A stretch of 64,000 bases of DNA from Leptospiraceae bacterium. GTDB lineage: Bacteria; Spirochaetota; Leptospiria; Leptospirales; Leptonemataceae. A program made the translations under genes and the position numbers. Positions 17,308 through 25,280 of this stretch are shown piece by piece (the stretch's first letter is position 1; each line of letters starts with the position of its first letter). The notes below the pieces were generated by a model. That model worked only from the letters and a program-made list of their open reading frames with translations, did not search any database and was not told the DNA's origin. The stretch covers positions 419,001 through 483,000 of the forward strand of contig JANXCF010000001.1 of the NCBI GenBank assembly GCA_025059995.1, read 5' to 3'.

Positions 17308-17820
17308 ATGTTAATAATAAAGAAATACAGTAATCGAAGGCTATACGATGTTCAAACCAGTAAAATCATCACCTTGGATAAAATTGTAGAGTATATACTT
17401 CATGGTGAAGAGATCGTAGTCATTGATAACAAAACAGGAAAGGACATCACATCAAAGGTTTTAGCTCAAACCTTCATGAAGCTGGCATCTAAAAACAAAA
17501 ATGATGATTTTACCAAATTTCTTTTTTATTCCCTCATTCGAGAACTTAAAAGTAATTTGGCAAACTTTTTGAGTCGACTCATCCAAGGTGGGATTGGAAC
17601 AGAATTTCTAAATACCGAAAGGTTAACGAAAATTGTTGAAGAATTCATCGGAAAAGGAGAATTAACAATTCACGAAAAAGAATCCTACTTAAGGCAAATT
17701 CATGAGAAACTACAAAATCAAAATCAACTTTTGGACGAACTAATCCGAAAAGAAATCCTCAAAAACCCCGAGTATATAGAAAAACTTTTTCAATATTTGG
17801 ACAAAAGAGAATCAAAATAA
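17308..17820 (+). CDS. PhaR-like polyhydroxyalkanoate regulator
   Basis: The first 60 residues match the PHA accumulation regulator DNA-binding domain (KKYSNRRLYDxxTSKxITL, then the VVID...GxDIT segment). The remaining 110 residues are helical. In other bacteria PhaR binds both DNA and polymer granules and controls phasin genes, but no PHA synthase or phasin is in this window. The gene starts 39 bases after cbiO and converges on the lipoyl-domain gene with only 3 bases between them. Confidence 0.78.
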   Translation: MLIIKKYSNRRLYDVQTSKIITLDKIVEYILHGEEIVVIDNKTGKDITSKVLAQTFMKLASKNKNDDFTKFLFYSLIRELKSNLANFLSRLIQGGIGTEFLNTERLTKIVEEFIGKGELTIHEKESYLRQIHEKLQNQNQLLDELIRKEILKNPEYIEKLFQYLDKRESK

Positions 17821-17823
17821 AAA

Positions 17824-18084
17824 TTATGACGAAATAGAAATTTCAATGATGGCTAATTCTTCCCCAATTTGAACGGTTTCCCCTTCTTGTTTATGTATTT
17901 TGATGATCCTACCTTCGAACGGAGACTCAAGAGGAAAAGAAGCTTTGGAGGTCACAAGTTCACAGAGTTCTTGTCCTTCTTTGACTATATCACCTTCTTT
18001 TATGTTCCATTGAACCAGTTCAATCTTATCAGGCTCTCCGATGTCTGGAACCAAAAGGGGAACGATTTTTTTTTGGATTAACAT
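17824..18084 (-). CDS. Free-standing lipoyl/biotinyl domain protein
   Basis: The 86-residue protein is a single lipoyl-type beta-barrel: GDIVKEGQELCELVTSKASF places the modifiable lysine at K47 in the hairpin turn, followed by SPFEGRI and VQIGEELAII. The TSK context fits lipoylation as in 2-oxoacid dehydrogenase E2 rather than biotinylation, which usually shows MKM. No E1, E2 catalytic core or E3 gene is adjacent. It is not GcvH-like in length. It could be a detached E2 domain or a carrier for a separate enzyme. LipB is encoded at 34512-35168. Confidence 0.75.
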   Translation of the reverse strand: MLIQKKIVPLLVPDIGEPDKIELVQWNIKEGDIVKEGQELCELVTSKASFPLESPFEGRIIKIHKQEGETVQIGEELAIIEISISS

Positions 18085-18283
18085 AAACTAATTTTAAGAG
18101 TTATCAAGCTAAGTCAAGAGAAAAAATTACAAACGGAGGAAGTATAAAATCGTTCAGAGACGTAATGTATTTTACAAAGGTTTAACTTTGATAACCAAGT
18201 TTTTAATAAGGCTGATTTGATTATATTTTGAATTGTTTTTTACTTTTCATAAGGAAATTTGTTGGAAATTTTACTTATAGACT

Positions 18284-19579
18284 ATGAGGTTTCATTTATC
18301 TGATTTTGGTTCTTTGTATCAAAATGATTCTGGGATTTTTCTTTTAATGGAAGATTTAGATCAAGCTCTTAATCAGAATCCCAATATTTACATGTTGGGA
18401 GGTGGAAATCCGGGATTTATTGCCGAAATACAGGAATATTTTTATAAAAAATTTAAACTTTTTTTAGAAAACAAAAAGGATTTCTTTCAATCCATTGGGA
18501 TTTATGACTCACCATTAGGAAATGTTGAGTTTCGAAAAGAGCTGGCAGGTTTCTTTAATCACCTTTGGTCCTGGGATATTTCCGAAGATCACATTGCCAT
18601 AATGCAGGGTAGCCAAAATGCTTTTTTTATTTTACTCAACATTTTTTCTGGTTGGAGTAAGCAACTAAAACAAACCCTCAAAGTATATTTTCCCTTAGTG
18701 CCAGAATACATTGGCTATGAAAATATACCCATTCAAGAGGATGCTGTTATATCGACTTTGGGGAAAAGGCGTCAAGTCGATAACTATCATTTTTACTATG
18801 AACTGGATAAAGATGAAATTTTAAAAACAATTGAAACCGATGGTTCTATTGGCTGTATGATCATTTCCAATCCTACCAATCCAACAGGGAAGGTGTTTTC
18901 TCTTGAGGAATTGAGATTTCTCAAAACCATTGCCGATGACTATCGTATCCCTGTGATTTTGGATTTTGCGTATGGTGAGCCCTTCCCCGGCATTGTCTAT
19001 AAGAAACAAGAATTTCTTTATTCAGAAAACTTTATTTATGTTTTTAGCTTTTCGAAGACAGGTTTGCCGGGTTTGAGGGCTGGCTTTGTTATCGCTAATC
19101 CTGATATTATTTCCATCATTGGTAGGATCCAAGCCATCCATCATTTGGCACCATCTCGAATAGCGTCCTTTGTTTTGAAGGGTGCCTTCGAGAATTTGGA
19201 ATTTTATCATTTGTGTTCCCAGTACATCAAGCCATTTTATGAAAAACGAAGAAATCTCGCATTGTCATTACTTACAAAATATTTTTCCTCAGATGAAATT
19301 CAAATACACCAATCCGAAGGTGCCTTTTTCGTGTGGGTAGAATTTCCAAAGTTAAAAATCCCCATCATGGATTTGTATGAGATTTTAAAAAAACATTCGC
19401 TGATTATTGTGCCTGGAAAGTTTTATTTTGTTGGAAATTCTGCCCATGCAAACGAAACCAAAGCAATTCGTATTAGTTTTTCTCAAGCCGAAGAAACCAT
19501 CGAAAAAGGAATAGAGATTTTAGCAAAAATCACAAAATCCTATATTGATACTTCTATTCAAGAAAGTATTTTAAAGTAA
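18284..19579 (+). CDS. avtA: AvtA-like valine-pyruvate aminotransferase
   Basis: This fold-type I PLP enzyme has the MLGGGNPG motif near residue 40, SNPTNPTG (195-202), D227 that would contact the PLP nitrogen, and the Schiff-base lysine K258 in SFSKTGLPGLRAGF. The GGGNP opening and the 431-residue length match valine-pyruvate aminotransferases (alanine/valine exchange) better than aspartate aminotransferases. Its 3-prime end overlaps the convergent tonB gene by 26 bases. The upstream 199 bases to the lipoyl gene form a divergent promoter region. Confidence 0.8.
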   Translation: MRFHLSDFGSLYQNDSGIFLLMEDLDQALNQNPNIYMLGGGNPGFIAEIQEYFYKKFKLFLENKKDFFQSIGIYDSPLGNVEFRKELAGFFNHLWSWDISEDHIAIMQGSQNAFFILLNIFSGWSKQLKQTLKVYFPLVPEYIGYENIPIQEDAVISTLGKRRQVDNYHFYYELDKDEILKTIETDGSIGCMIISNPTNPTGKVFSLEELRFLKTIADDYRIPVILDFAYGEPFPGIVYKKQEFLYSENFIYVFSFSKTGLPGLRAGFVIANPDIISIIGRIQAIHHLAPSRIASFVLKGAFENLEFYHLCSQYIKPFYEKRRNLALSLLTKYFSSDEIQIHQSEGAFFVWVEFPKLKIPIMDLYEILKKHSLIIVPGKFYFVGNSAHANETKAIRISFSQAEETIEKGIEILAKITKSYIDTSIQESILK

Positions 19580-20138
19580 TCACTAATTCCAAGAACTCTT
19601 TGTTTTGAAGTTCTGCAGGGAAAGGTTCAAAAGGGGATGCTCGATGGATTGTGTTGAGGGTTTCTTGAATAAAATTGTTGTTTGTCCCCTCAATCACTTC
19701 GAGCTGTCCCAGATGTCCATTTTTATGAATGATGATTTTGACCTTCACATGTCCTTCTCTTCCAAAAAATAATTCTACTTTTGGGTATTGTTTTTTACTT
19801 TCAATCTTTTGTAGAACCCTAGCAACGTAGTGATTTTGAAGGTTTCCTTCTGAACCTTGTATGTCTTGTTGGTGTGATGTTTGAGAATTTGTTTGTGTAG
19901 TGGGCATTTCTTCAGAGGTAATTATTGGAACTGTTTGGGTTTTTGTTGCTTTTTTTTCGTAAAGTTGAACCGGCAAAAGGACGCGATTTTCTCCTGCTAA
20001 GGAATAAACATCTTTAGGATTTCTGCTTGTAAAAAGAACACCAAGAACCAAAAGATGAAACAAAACCATAAACAAAAAAAAACTATCACCCTTGATGATT
20101 TTTTTTTCTATGTAATTTTGAATTTTATTCCACTTCAT
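19554..20138 (-). CDS. tonB: TonB-family energy transducer
   Basis: The 194-residue protein has a short cytoplasmic N-terminus, one transmembrane helix (about 19-37), a polar linker rich in Thr and Gln, and a TonB C-terminal domain (KQYPK...GREGHVKVKIIIHKNGHL...). TonB transmits proton-motive force from ExbBD to outer-membrane receptors. It overlaps exbD by 14 bases, and exbB and a receptor gene lie upstream on the same strand. Confidence 0.88.
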   Translation of the reverse strand: MKWNKIQNYIEKKIIKGDSFFLFMVLFHLLVLGVLFTSRNPKDVYSLAGENRVLLPVQLYEKKATKTQTVPIITSEEMPTTQTNSQTSHQQDIQGSEGNLQNHYVARVLQKIESKKQYPKVELFFGREGHVKVKIIIHKNGHLGQLEVIEGTNNNFIQETLNTIHRASPFEPFPAELQNKEFLELVITLKYFLE

Positions 20139-20520
20139 ATTCTAATAGTAGCTCTACACTTTTGGATTTTTTGATTTCTGAAAGAACTCTAACTACAATT
20201 CCATAAGGAACGTCTTTATCAGCTTTCAAAATGATTTTTTCTGTATGGGATTGAATCAAAAATTCAGAAATTTGATTGAGGCTGATGATTTGCTGGTTCC
20301 AATATATTTCGTAGTGATTTTTTTCATAAACAATTGATATAGTGGGGATTTTCCCTTTTACCTCAATAAGATTAACTTCTGATTTCGGAAGTTGGATATT
20401 CAAAAAAGAGTGAATTTTCCCTACATTCAAAATCAGAAAAATAATCACAAGAAAAATCACATCTACAAGAGGAGTTATATCGATGTTGAAACTTTTCTTT
20501 TTATACTCAAACTTGTTCAT
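20125..20520 (-). CDS. exbD: ExbD/TolR-family proton-channel subunit
   Basis: The 131-residue protein has the family pattern: a basic N-terminus, the NIDITPLVDVIFLVIIFLI helix with the functional aspartate, and a periplasmic beta-domain (IILKADKDVPYGIVVRVL). It overlaps exbB by 14 bases and tonB by 14 bases, forming one coupled unit. ExbD rather than TolR is favoured because tonB follows and a TonB-dependent receptor precedes. Confidence 0.9.
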   Translation of the reverse strand: MNKFEYKKKSFNIDITPLVDVIFLVIIFLILNVGKIHSFLNIQLPKSEVNLIEVKGKIPTISIVYEKNHYEIYWNQQIISLNQISEFLIQSHTEKIILKADKDVPYGIVVRVLSEIKKSKSVELLLEYEVE

Positions 20521-21130
20521 AGAACGAAAATCGAAGAGATAGAGCTGTATTCATCATGCTGATTCGCTTTTCTACTATTTTGTCCAAGATGAAGTAAAAC
20601 ACATAACTTGTGATGGCGATAATTAACCCGAAAGCCGTAGTGATCATGGCGACCCAAATACCCTCGGCAATACGCTCAGGTTGTATTTGCCCATCCTCGA
20701 AGGAAATGTTTTGAAATGATTGAATCATTCCAATCACAGTTCCCAAAAGTCCTATTAACGGTGCGGTCTGAGCATTCAGCACCAACACTGAGATTCGTTT
20801 TTGCAGGTTTTGTAAGAGTTCTTCTCCTTGGATTTGGATTTGAGGTTCTGAGTTTTGTTTTTTTTCTAAAATGGTTTTTATAAGGATTAGGGTTTCGTTT
20901 GTTTTGGTTTTCTTTGGGAATTCTCTTTCGATATGACTCCAGATTTCGTCGATTTTGAGTTTTTGGTATTGGATTAGTTCGATAAGTTCGAGAAGTTTTG
21001 TTTTATTGATGGATGTGTAAAAGAGAAAAATAATTCTTTCTAAAAAGATGCTCAAAGATAAAATTACTTGAAAAAGCATTGGCCACATTAAAAATCCGCC
21101 TTTAAAAAACAAATCAATTAGTTCATTCAT
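20507..21130 (-). CDS. exbB: ExbB/TolQ-family proton-channel subunit
   Basis: The 207-residue membrane protein shows the MotA/TolQ/ExbB pattern: an N-terminal helix, a long cytoplasmic loop, and two C-terminal helices with APLIGLLGTVIGMIQSF and GIWVAMITTAFGLIIAI. It starts the exbB-exbD-tonB unit. A terminator-like hairpin at 21166-21196 separates it from the upstream receptor gene. Confidence 0.9.
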   Translation of the reverse strand: MNELIDLFFKGGFLMWPMLFQVILSLSIFLERIIFLFYTSINKTKLLELIELIQYQKLKIDEIWSHIEREFPKKTKTNETLILIKTILEKKQNSEPQIQIQGEELLQNLQKRISVLVLNAQTAPLIGLLGTVIGMIQSFQNISFEDGQIQPERIAEGIWVAMITTAFGLIIAITSYVFYFILDKIVEKRISMMNTALSLRFSFYEQV

Positions 21131-21165
21131 ACAACTTTGATTTTTTTTATGCTTGAGCTAATCAA

Positions 21166-21196
21166 GAAAAATGGAGTCTTCTTTATCGAAGACTCC
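21166..21196 (-). terminator. Rho-independent terminator between the copper receptor and exbB
   Basis: On the minus strand a perfect 9-base-pair stem (GGAGTCTTC and GAAGACTCC, loop of 6) is followed by ATTTTTCTT. It lies 59 bases after the receptor stop codon and 36 before the exbB start, so most receptor transcripts should end here and exbBD-tonB is either read through at a lower level or has its own start. An upstream AAGAC could pair with GTCTT of the stem and compete with it. Confidence 0.72.
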
Positions 21197-21254
21197 CAAG
21201 TGGTCTTGCCTCTGGTTTTTAAAACTTTCAAATGGGGTGGGTGTGGGATAATAG

Positions 21255-23942
21255 CTAAAATTTCATTTCTAAGTTTACATATATACTTCTTCCAGGTTCA
21301 GGAATTCGCAACCCAGAGGCAAATAGGTCTCGTAAATATGAGAGGTGTTCATAATACAATCGATTGAATAAATTGTTGATACCAGCATTGAGTTTAATGA
21401 GATTTCTTCTATCAGGATTGATTTCGTATGAGAAACGCAAATTCGCTATTCCCCATCCTGCTGTTCTTCTTTCTCCAATGTTTCTATCAACGAGTTTTTG
21501 GGAGTCAGCAAAAACTCCTTCTAATTCTACAGAGAAACGATTCATGAGGTATTCTAACGCCAACTTTACTTTGAGGGGTGGGATCTCGGGCAGGTTGGTA
21601 TCTTCGGTTTCGTTGATACCTCTAGTGTAGGAGAGTCCTCCTTTCAAGATGTAGTTGTCAGTAAGGGAATATATCATGCGGGCTTCTCCACCATACATGA
21701 CTGCATCCACTTGCTTGAAGGTTCGTCCAAATCGACCAAAAATATGATTTCCAAGGGGTGAACCAATAGGATTAGCGGGATTTAAATTCGTTCTCTGTAT
21801 TCCAATCGAATAGGTAATCAAGTGATTTATGTATTGATAGAACTTCATTCCGTTGATCTCAGCGAAATAGATGGGATCATCTCGTGTGATGTTTCCTAAA
21901 ATATGATCTGGTGTATTTCGAACTACGATGTAGTTGTCCAATTTGCTATAAAACAAATCAAAATCAAATTTAAGGTTGAGTGATTTGGTTTCTAATCCTA
22001 CGTCAATTTGACTATTTCTTGTAGGTTTCAAAGTGGGATTCCCTACGAGGTCAGGAGCTGTAATACGTCCCATTCGTATGACGGCAAAATACAGTTCTTG
22101 AGGATCAGGAAAGCGAACTCCATATCCCAGACCTAACTTTGTCACTAAAGAAGGATTGATTTCGTAATCCCATTTGATATAACCACTTCCTTCGCCGTAT
22201 TTTCTTTGAGGTTGTTTTGGTGGTAGATAAACTTCCGCATCAAACACAGTAAAGGTTTGATTCAAATCAGGGATTTCGGTATTGAATTCCACATACTTAA
22301 AGTAAGCAAAGGGTTCGTAGGCAGGATAATATAAATTGTAAACTATTCTTCGGTCCTTCTTAGCTTTGATTTGAATTTGGTCATAACGAATTCCGAATTT
22401 TTGGGTTAGTCTTTTGGAGATTTTTTCTTCATTCTCAAGATAGATGCTAATGTTTTGGGCTTCTGTGTCGGGAAGTGTTGCTTGTGTTCGGTAGAAAATC
22501 TGTCGTTGTAAGAATACAGCAGGATTAGTCATCCTCAAATTCATCATTGCGATTGATCCTGTAAGACCATTATATTCAATCATTGGTCCCATCATTCCCT
22601 TGAGAAGACTTTCAATTTGAGCATAATTGATGGGAGGTAGTTGTTGAGGATATTCTATTAAAAAATGCCCAGGATATGGCATTCTCATTGTGGTTTCGAT
22701 GTTCCATCTTCGAATATAAGCATCAAGACCAATTGAAGTTTTCCCCATGAGGTTCATTTCACTTTCAACCTTCAAACCACGGATACCACTTTGTGCCCAA
22801 CTCCTCATTCCATATTCACGAGATAAAAAGTTTGCTACACATCCTGAGGGATCAATGGTTCCAGCTCCAGGAGGAACTACGTGTGAAGAACAACGCAACT
22901 CATCGGTCATATCATGGAGGATTTCGTTTCCGTAGATTTTATAAGTGATGGTTTCGACTACGTCTGATACTTTCTTTTGCTTGTATGCTACTGAGACTTT
23001 TTTCATGTCATCCCAAATCATATCCATCAAGAGGTAGGGAGTAATATCATTATCACGGGCTTGATAACCCGCTTTAATTTCGAATTCGTGATTTTTGATA
23101 GGAGAAATTACCATTTCTAAATCTGCACCTCTACGAAATCCCATCACATTTCGTTTATCATACTCATAGCGATTTATTGATGGAATAGCTTGTAAAAAGT
23201 CTTCTTGGAAAAAATATGGAAATTCGTATCTTAAAACCTCGGTAAATACTTTTCTACCTGCAAGATCAATTGGACCAGAAAGTTGTTGTTGTATTTGATT
23301 GAATGCGATTGGATTCGAAACTCGTGCTATATAAAGGGGATTATCTACATCAGGATATAAAGAAGCTAAGGAGCGCTTATCTTCCTTAAAATAAGGATGA
23401 TAACTATTATAGTTGCCGCTTACGGCTATTTTGAAGGCATCGCTGCCGTAGGAACTACGGAAATGTACCAGATTTTCGCTGAAACTTCCCGTTTGTAATT
23501 TAAGATAATTCTCTAAGCCAGTAGAAATTTTTCTGGATTCTAAGTAGACAGTACCCCCTAAACCTCCTTGATTTTTTACATCATAAGGACCTTTTATGAC
23601 TTCGATTCTTCCCAAGTCTTGTAGGTTAATCAAAGAAGATGGTGGATCCATTCGGTTGGGGCATGCTCCGTAGATTTTTTCTCCATCTGGCAAAACATTG
23701 ATGTTATCCCTCTGGAAGCCTCTAATGACATAATCCAAAGAACCTTTACCTCTTCGGATTCTATGCATTCCTTCAATATCTTTTACAATCTCACCAGCTT
23801 CTATGTAACCTCTCTCTGCTACTTCTTCGGCAATGATTTGGTTCTTCTGACCTTTCACGATGATGGTAGCCCGTTCCTGTCCCATCAGGTGGTAACTAAC
23901 TAATATTATTGTTATTAACGTTGTGAGCTTTATGGTTTTCAT
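21255..23942 (-). CDS. TonB-dependent outer-membrane receptor, OprC/NosA-like copper receptor
   Basis: The 895-residue protein has a signal peptide (1-21), a TonB-box-like ATIIVKG (25-31), a plug domain (about 40-140, with YVIRGFQ and IEVIKGP) and a long beta-barrel ending in an aromatic residue. The plug holds CPNRMDPP with C94 and M98 (CxxxM), and the barrel has H343-D-M345 (HxM). In OprC these two motifs form the copper site, so copper uptake is the best prediction. The barrel is longer than in OprC and has an extra Cys pair (C351, C368). A strong ribosome-binding site (AAGGAGG) precedes the ATG. ExbB, ExbD and TonB are encoded downstream. Confidence 0.85.
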   Translation of the reverse strand: MKTIKLTTLITIILVSYHLMGQERATIIVKGQKNQIIAEEVAERGYIEAGEIVKDIEGMHRIRRGKGSLDYVIRGFQRDNINVLPDGEKIYGACPNRMDPPSSLINLQDLGRIEVIKGPYDVKNQGGLGGTVYLESRKISTGLENYLKLQTGSFSENLVHFRSSYGSDAFKIAVSGNYNSYHPYFKEDKRSLASLYPDVDNPLYIARVSNPIAFNQIQQQLSGPIDLAGRKVFTEVLRYEFPYFFQEDFLQAIPSINRYEYDKRNVMGFRRGADLEMVISPIKNHEFEIKAGYQARDNDITPYLLMDMIWDDMKKVSVAYKQKKVSDVVETITYKIYGNEILHDMTDELRCSSHVVPPGAGTIDPSGCVANFLSREYGMRSWAQSGIRGLKVESEMNLMGKTSIGLDAYIRRWNIETTMRMPYPGHFLIEYPQQLPPINYAQIESLLKGMMGPMIEYNGLTGSIAMMNLRMTNPAVFLQRQIFYRTQATLPDTEAQNISIYLENEEKISKRLTQKFGIRYDQIQIKAKKDRRIVYNLYYPAYEPFAYFKYVEFNTEIPDLNQTFTVFDAEVYLPPKQPQRKYGEGSGYIKWDYEINPSLVTKLGLGYGVRFPDPQELYFAVIRMGRITAPDLVGNPTLKPTRNSQIDVGLETKSLNLKFDFDLFYSKLDNYIVVRNTPDHILGNITRDDPIYFAEINGMKFYQYINHLITYSIGIQRTNLNPANPIGSPLGNHIFGRFGRTFKQVDAVMYGGEARMIYSLTDNYILKGGLSYTRGINETEDTNLPEIPPLKVKLALEYLMNRFSVELEGVFADSQKLVDRNIGERRTAGWGIANLRFSYEINPDRRNLIKLNAGINNLFNRLYYEHLSYLRDLFASGLRIPEPGRSIYVNLEMKF

Positions 23943-24042
23943 ATTTCCTCCTTTTTTTCATTCTTGTTTTTAAAATCAAAACTATGAAAGTTATTTTCTT
24001 TAACTTTTAAGTTTAATGAAGACAAGTCCTGTGGTGTTTATA

Positions 24043-24360
24043 TTAAGGTGGTGCTCGTGAAAAGATTGGATAAAGTTCTAAACCAGCTACATCAAGATGA
24101 AAAATTTGGTGGATACTAATTTTTTCTATTAGGGCATTTGAATAAGCAAATTTATGGGAGTGATGAATTAACCAATAATTCCAAAAAGGAAAAAGTATGC
24201 TTAATGATGATTCTTGATTTATAATGCAAAAATTTAAATTTACGTGTGAAAAGCTTGAGCAAACATCGGTAAAAGGGTCTTTTTTCGGAAAAATCCTATA
24301 ATTAACACCACTCAAATCATAACTACTATAAAATGTTAATATAATGATAGAATATACCAT
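24043..24360 (-). CDS. Hypothetical small secreted or membrane-linked protein, start uncertain
   Basis: The 105-codon frame lies 100 bases upstream of the receptor gene on the same strand and fills the gap; a chance frame of this length is unlikely in DNA this rich in A+T. The first 12 residues are hydrophobic, and the rest has several His and two Cys (VCSSFSHVNLNFC, LIHHSH, IHQIFH), suggesting metal binding. An alternative ATG at 24380 in another frame opens a classical signal-peptide start (MKKQTKLWYILSLY) that stops after 14 codons, so a frameshift near the 5-prime end is possible. A faint likeness to the DUF2796/ZrgA zinc-uptake family was noticed but is not firm. Confidence 0.42.
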   Translation of the reverse strand: MVYSIIILTFYSSYDLSGVNYRIFPKKDPFTDVCSSFSHVNLNFCIINQESSLSILFPFWNYWLIHHSHKFAYSNALIEKISIHQIFHLDVAGLELYPIFSRAPP

Positions 24361-24525
24361 AATTTTGTTTGTTTTTTCATTTTTAGAAAGTTAATACAAC
24401 GTTAATTTATCTTTATTTTTTGTCAATTCAATTTTGATTTGTCATTTATTTTGATGAATTTTTTAAAAACTACAATAAAAAAACAGCTTGTCAATAGAGA
24501 TAATCGTCTTTAAAGCTCAAGAGTA

Positions 24526-24825
24526 ATGGAAAAAAATGAGAAATTAACAGGAATTCAAGAACAAGAAAAAGAAAAGGTGGTTACCATACCCATCAAAGAG
24601 ATAAACCAACTGAAAGTGATTTTAGCGATATGGTATAGTTACGTTCTTTCAAAGTCGAATGAAAGTTTTCCTCAGCAATCAGCTCAGGCTTTAAAAACTC
24701 CCATTGTCTATAACATAGAAAAAGATGAGTTGGAGCTCATCTTATCGGGAACAGAAGAAATGCTAAAAGAACTTACCCAGCATATCCAACAACTGAATCA
24801 AACAATTAAGCAGCAGAAGAAATGA
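24526..24825 (+). CDS. Small hypothetical protein with helical C-terminus
   Basis: The 99-residue soluble protein has a charged N-terminus, a short hydrophobic stretch (LKVILAIWYSYVL) and a C-terminal amphipathic helix (TEEMLKELTQHIQQLNQTIKQQKK) that could form a coiled coil. Its stop overlaps the start of the next gene (ATGA), so the two are coupled and form the first half of a three-gene string ending in the protease. No family is recognised. Confidence 0.62.
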   Translation: MEKNEKLTGIQEQEKEKVVTIPIKEINQLKVILAIWYSYVLSKSNESFPQQSAQALKTPIVYNIEKDELELILSGTEEMLKELTQHIQQLNQTIKQQKK

Positions 24826-25280
24826 AAAAGTTATGGTTATTTCTTTTGTTGTTATTTCCCCTTTGGGGGCTTCCTCCTTTCATTTCGTTTGAGGAACGAA
24901 TCAAGGAATGTTCTTTTATTATGATTGGGAACATCAAGATTGTTTGGCAGAAGAGATTATTTGAAGATACCTATTTAGTTTCTTTTCTCGTAGAAACTCA
25001 AGAAATTTTAAAGAATACCTATCAAAATCAAAACTTAGAAATACCAAAAAACTTTTTTTTGTATATCTATGTTTATCCTGAGACTTATGAAAACAAAATC
25101 AAATTCAAACCCGAAGATGGAAAATACATTCTGTTTTTGAATCCGGTTGTGAAGGAAAATCAAATTGTGAATTTTGAACTTTATGAAGAAGAACCTTTTG
25201 CTTTGGAACCTTGGAGCAAAGAAAAAGAATTAGAAATTCGAGCCATCATATCTCAGCAAAATTCTACTTCTGAGGGATGA
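24822..25280 (+). CDS. Exported hypothetical protein upstream of the protease
   Basis: The 152-residue protein has a signal peptide (MKKLWLFLLLLFPLWG) and then a mixed beta-rich domain. A cysteine occurs at position 30 but not in a lipobox, so the product is probably soluble in the periplasm or secreted. It overlaps both neighbours by 4 bases, which ties its synthesis to the papain-family protease. A chaperone, inhibitor or partner role is possible but unsupported by motif. Confidence 0.65.
   Translation: MKKLWLFLLLLFPLWGLPPFISFEERIKECSFIMIGNIKIVWQKRLFEDTYLVSFLVETQEILKNTYQNQNLEIPKNFFLYIYVYPETYENKIKFKPEDGKYILFLNPVVKENQIVNFELYEEEPFALEPWSKEKELEIRAIISQQNSTSEG

Noticed and set aside
21137..21367. 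Plus-strand open frame of 76 codons across the exbB-receptor gap
   Set aside because: It overlaps the end of the receptor gene antisense, has no ribosome-binding site, and its composition follows from the receptor frame and the terminator.
21255..23942. Receptor for a ferric siderophore or vitamin B12
   Set aside because: The CPNRM and HxM motifs point to copper; no siderophore or cobalamin uptake genes are adjacent.
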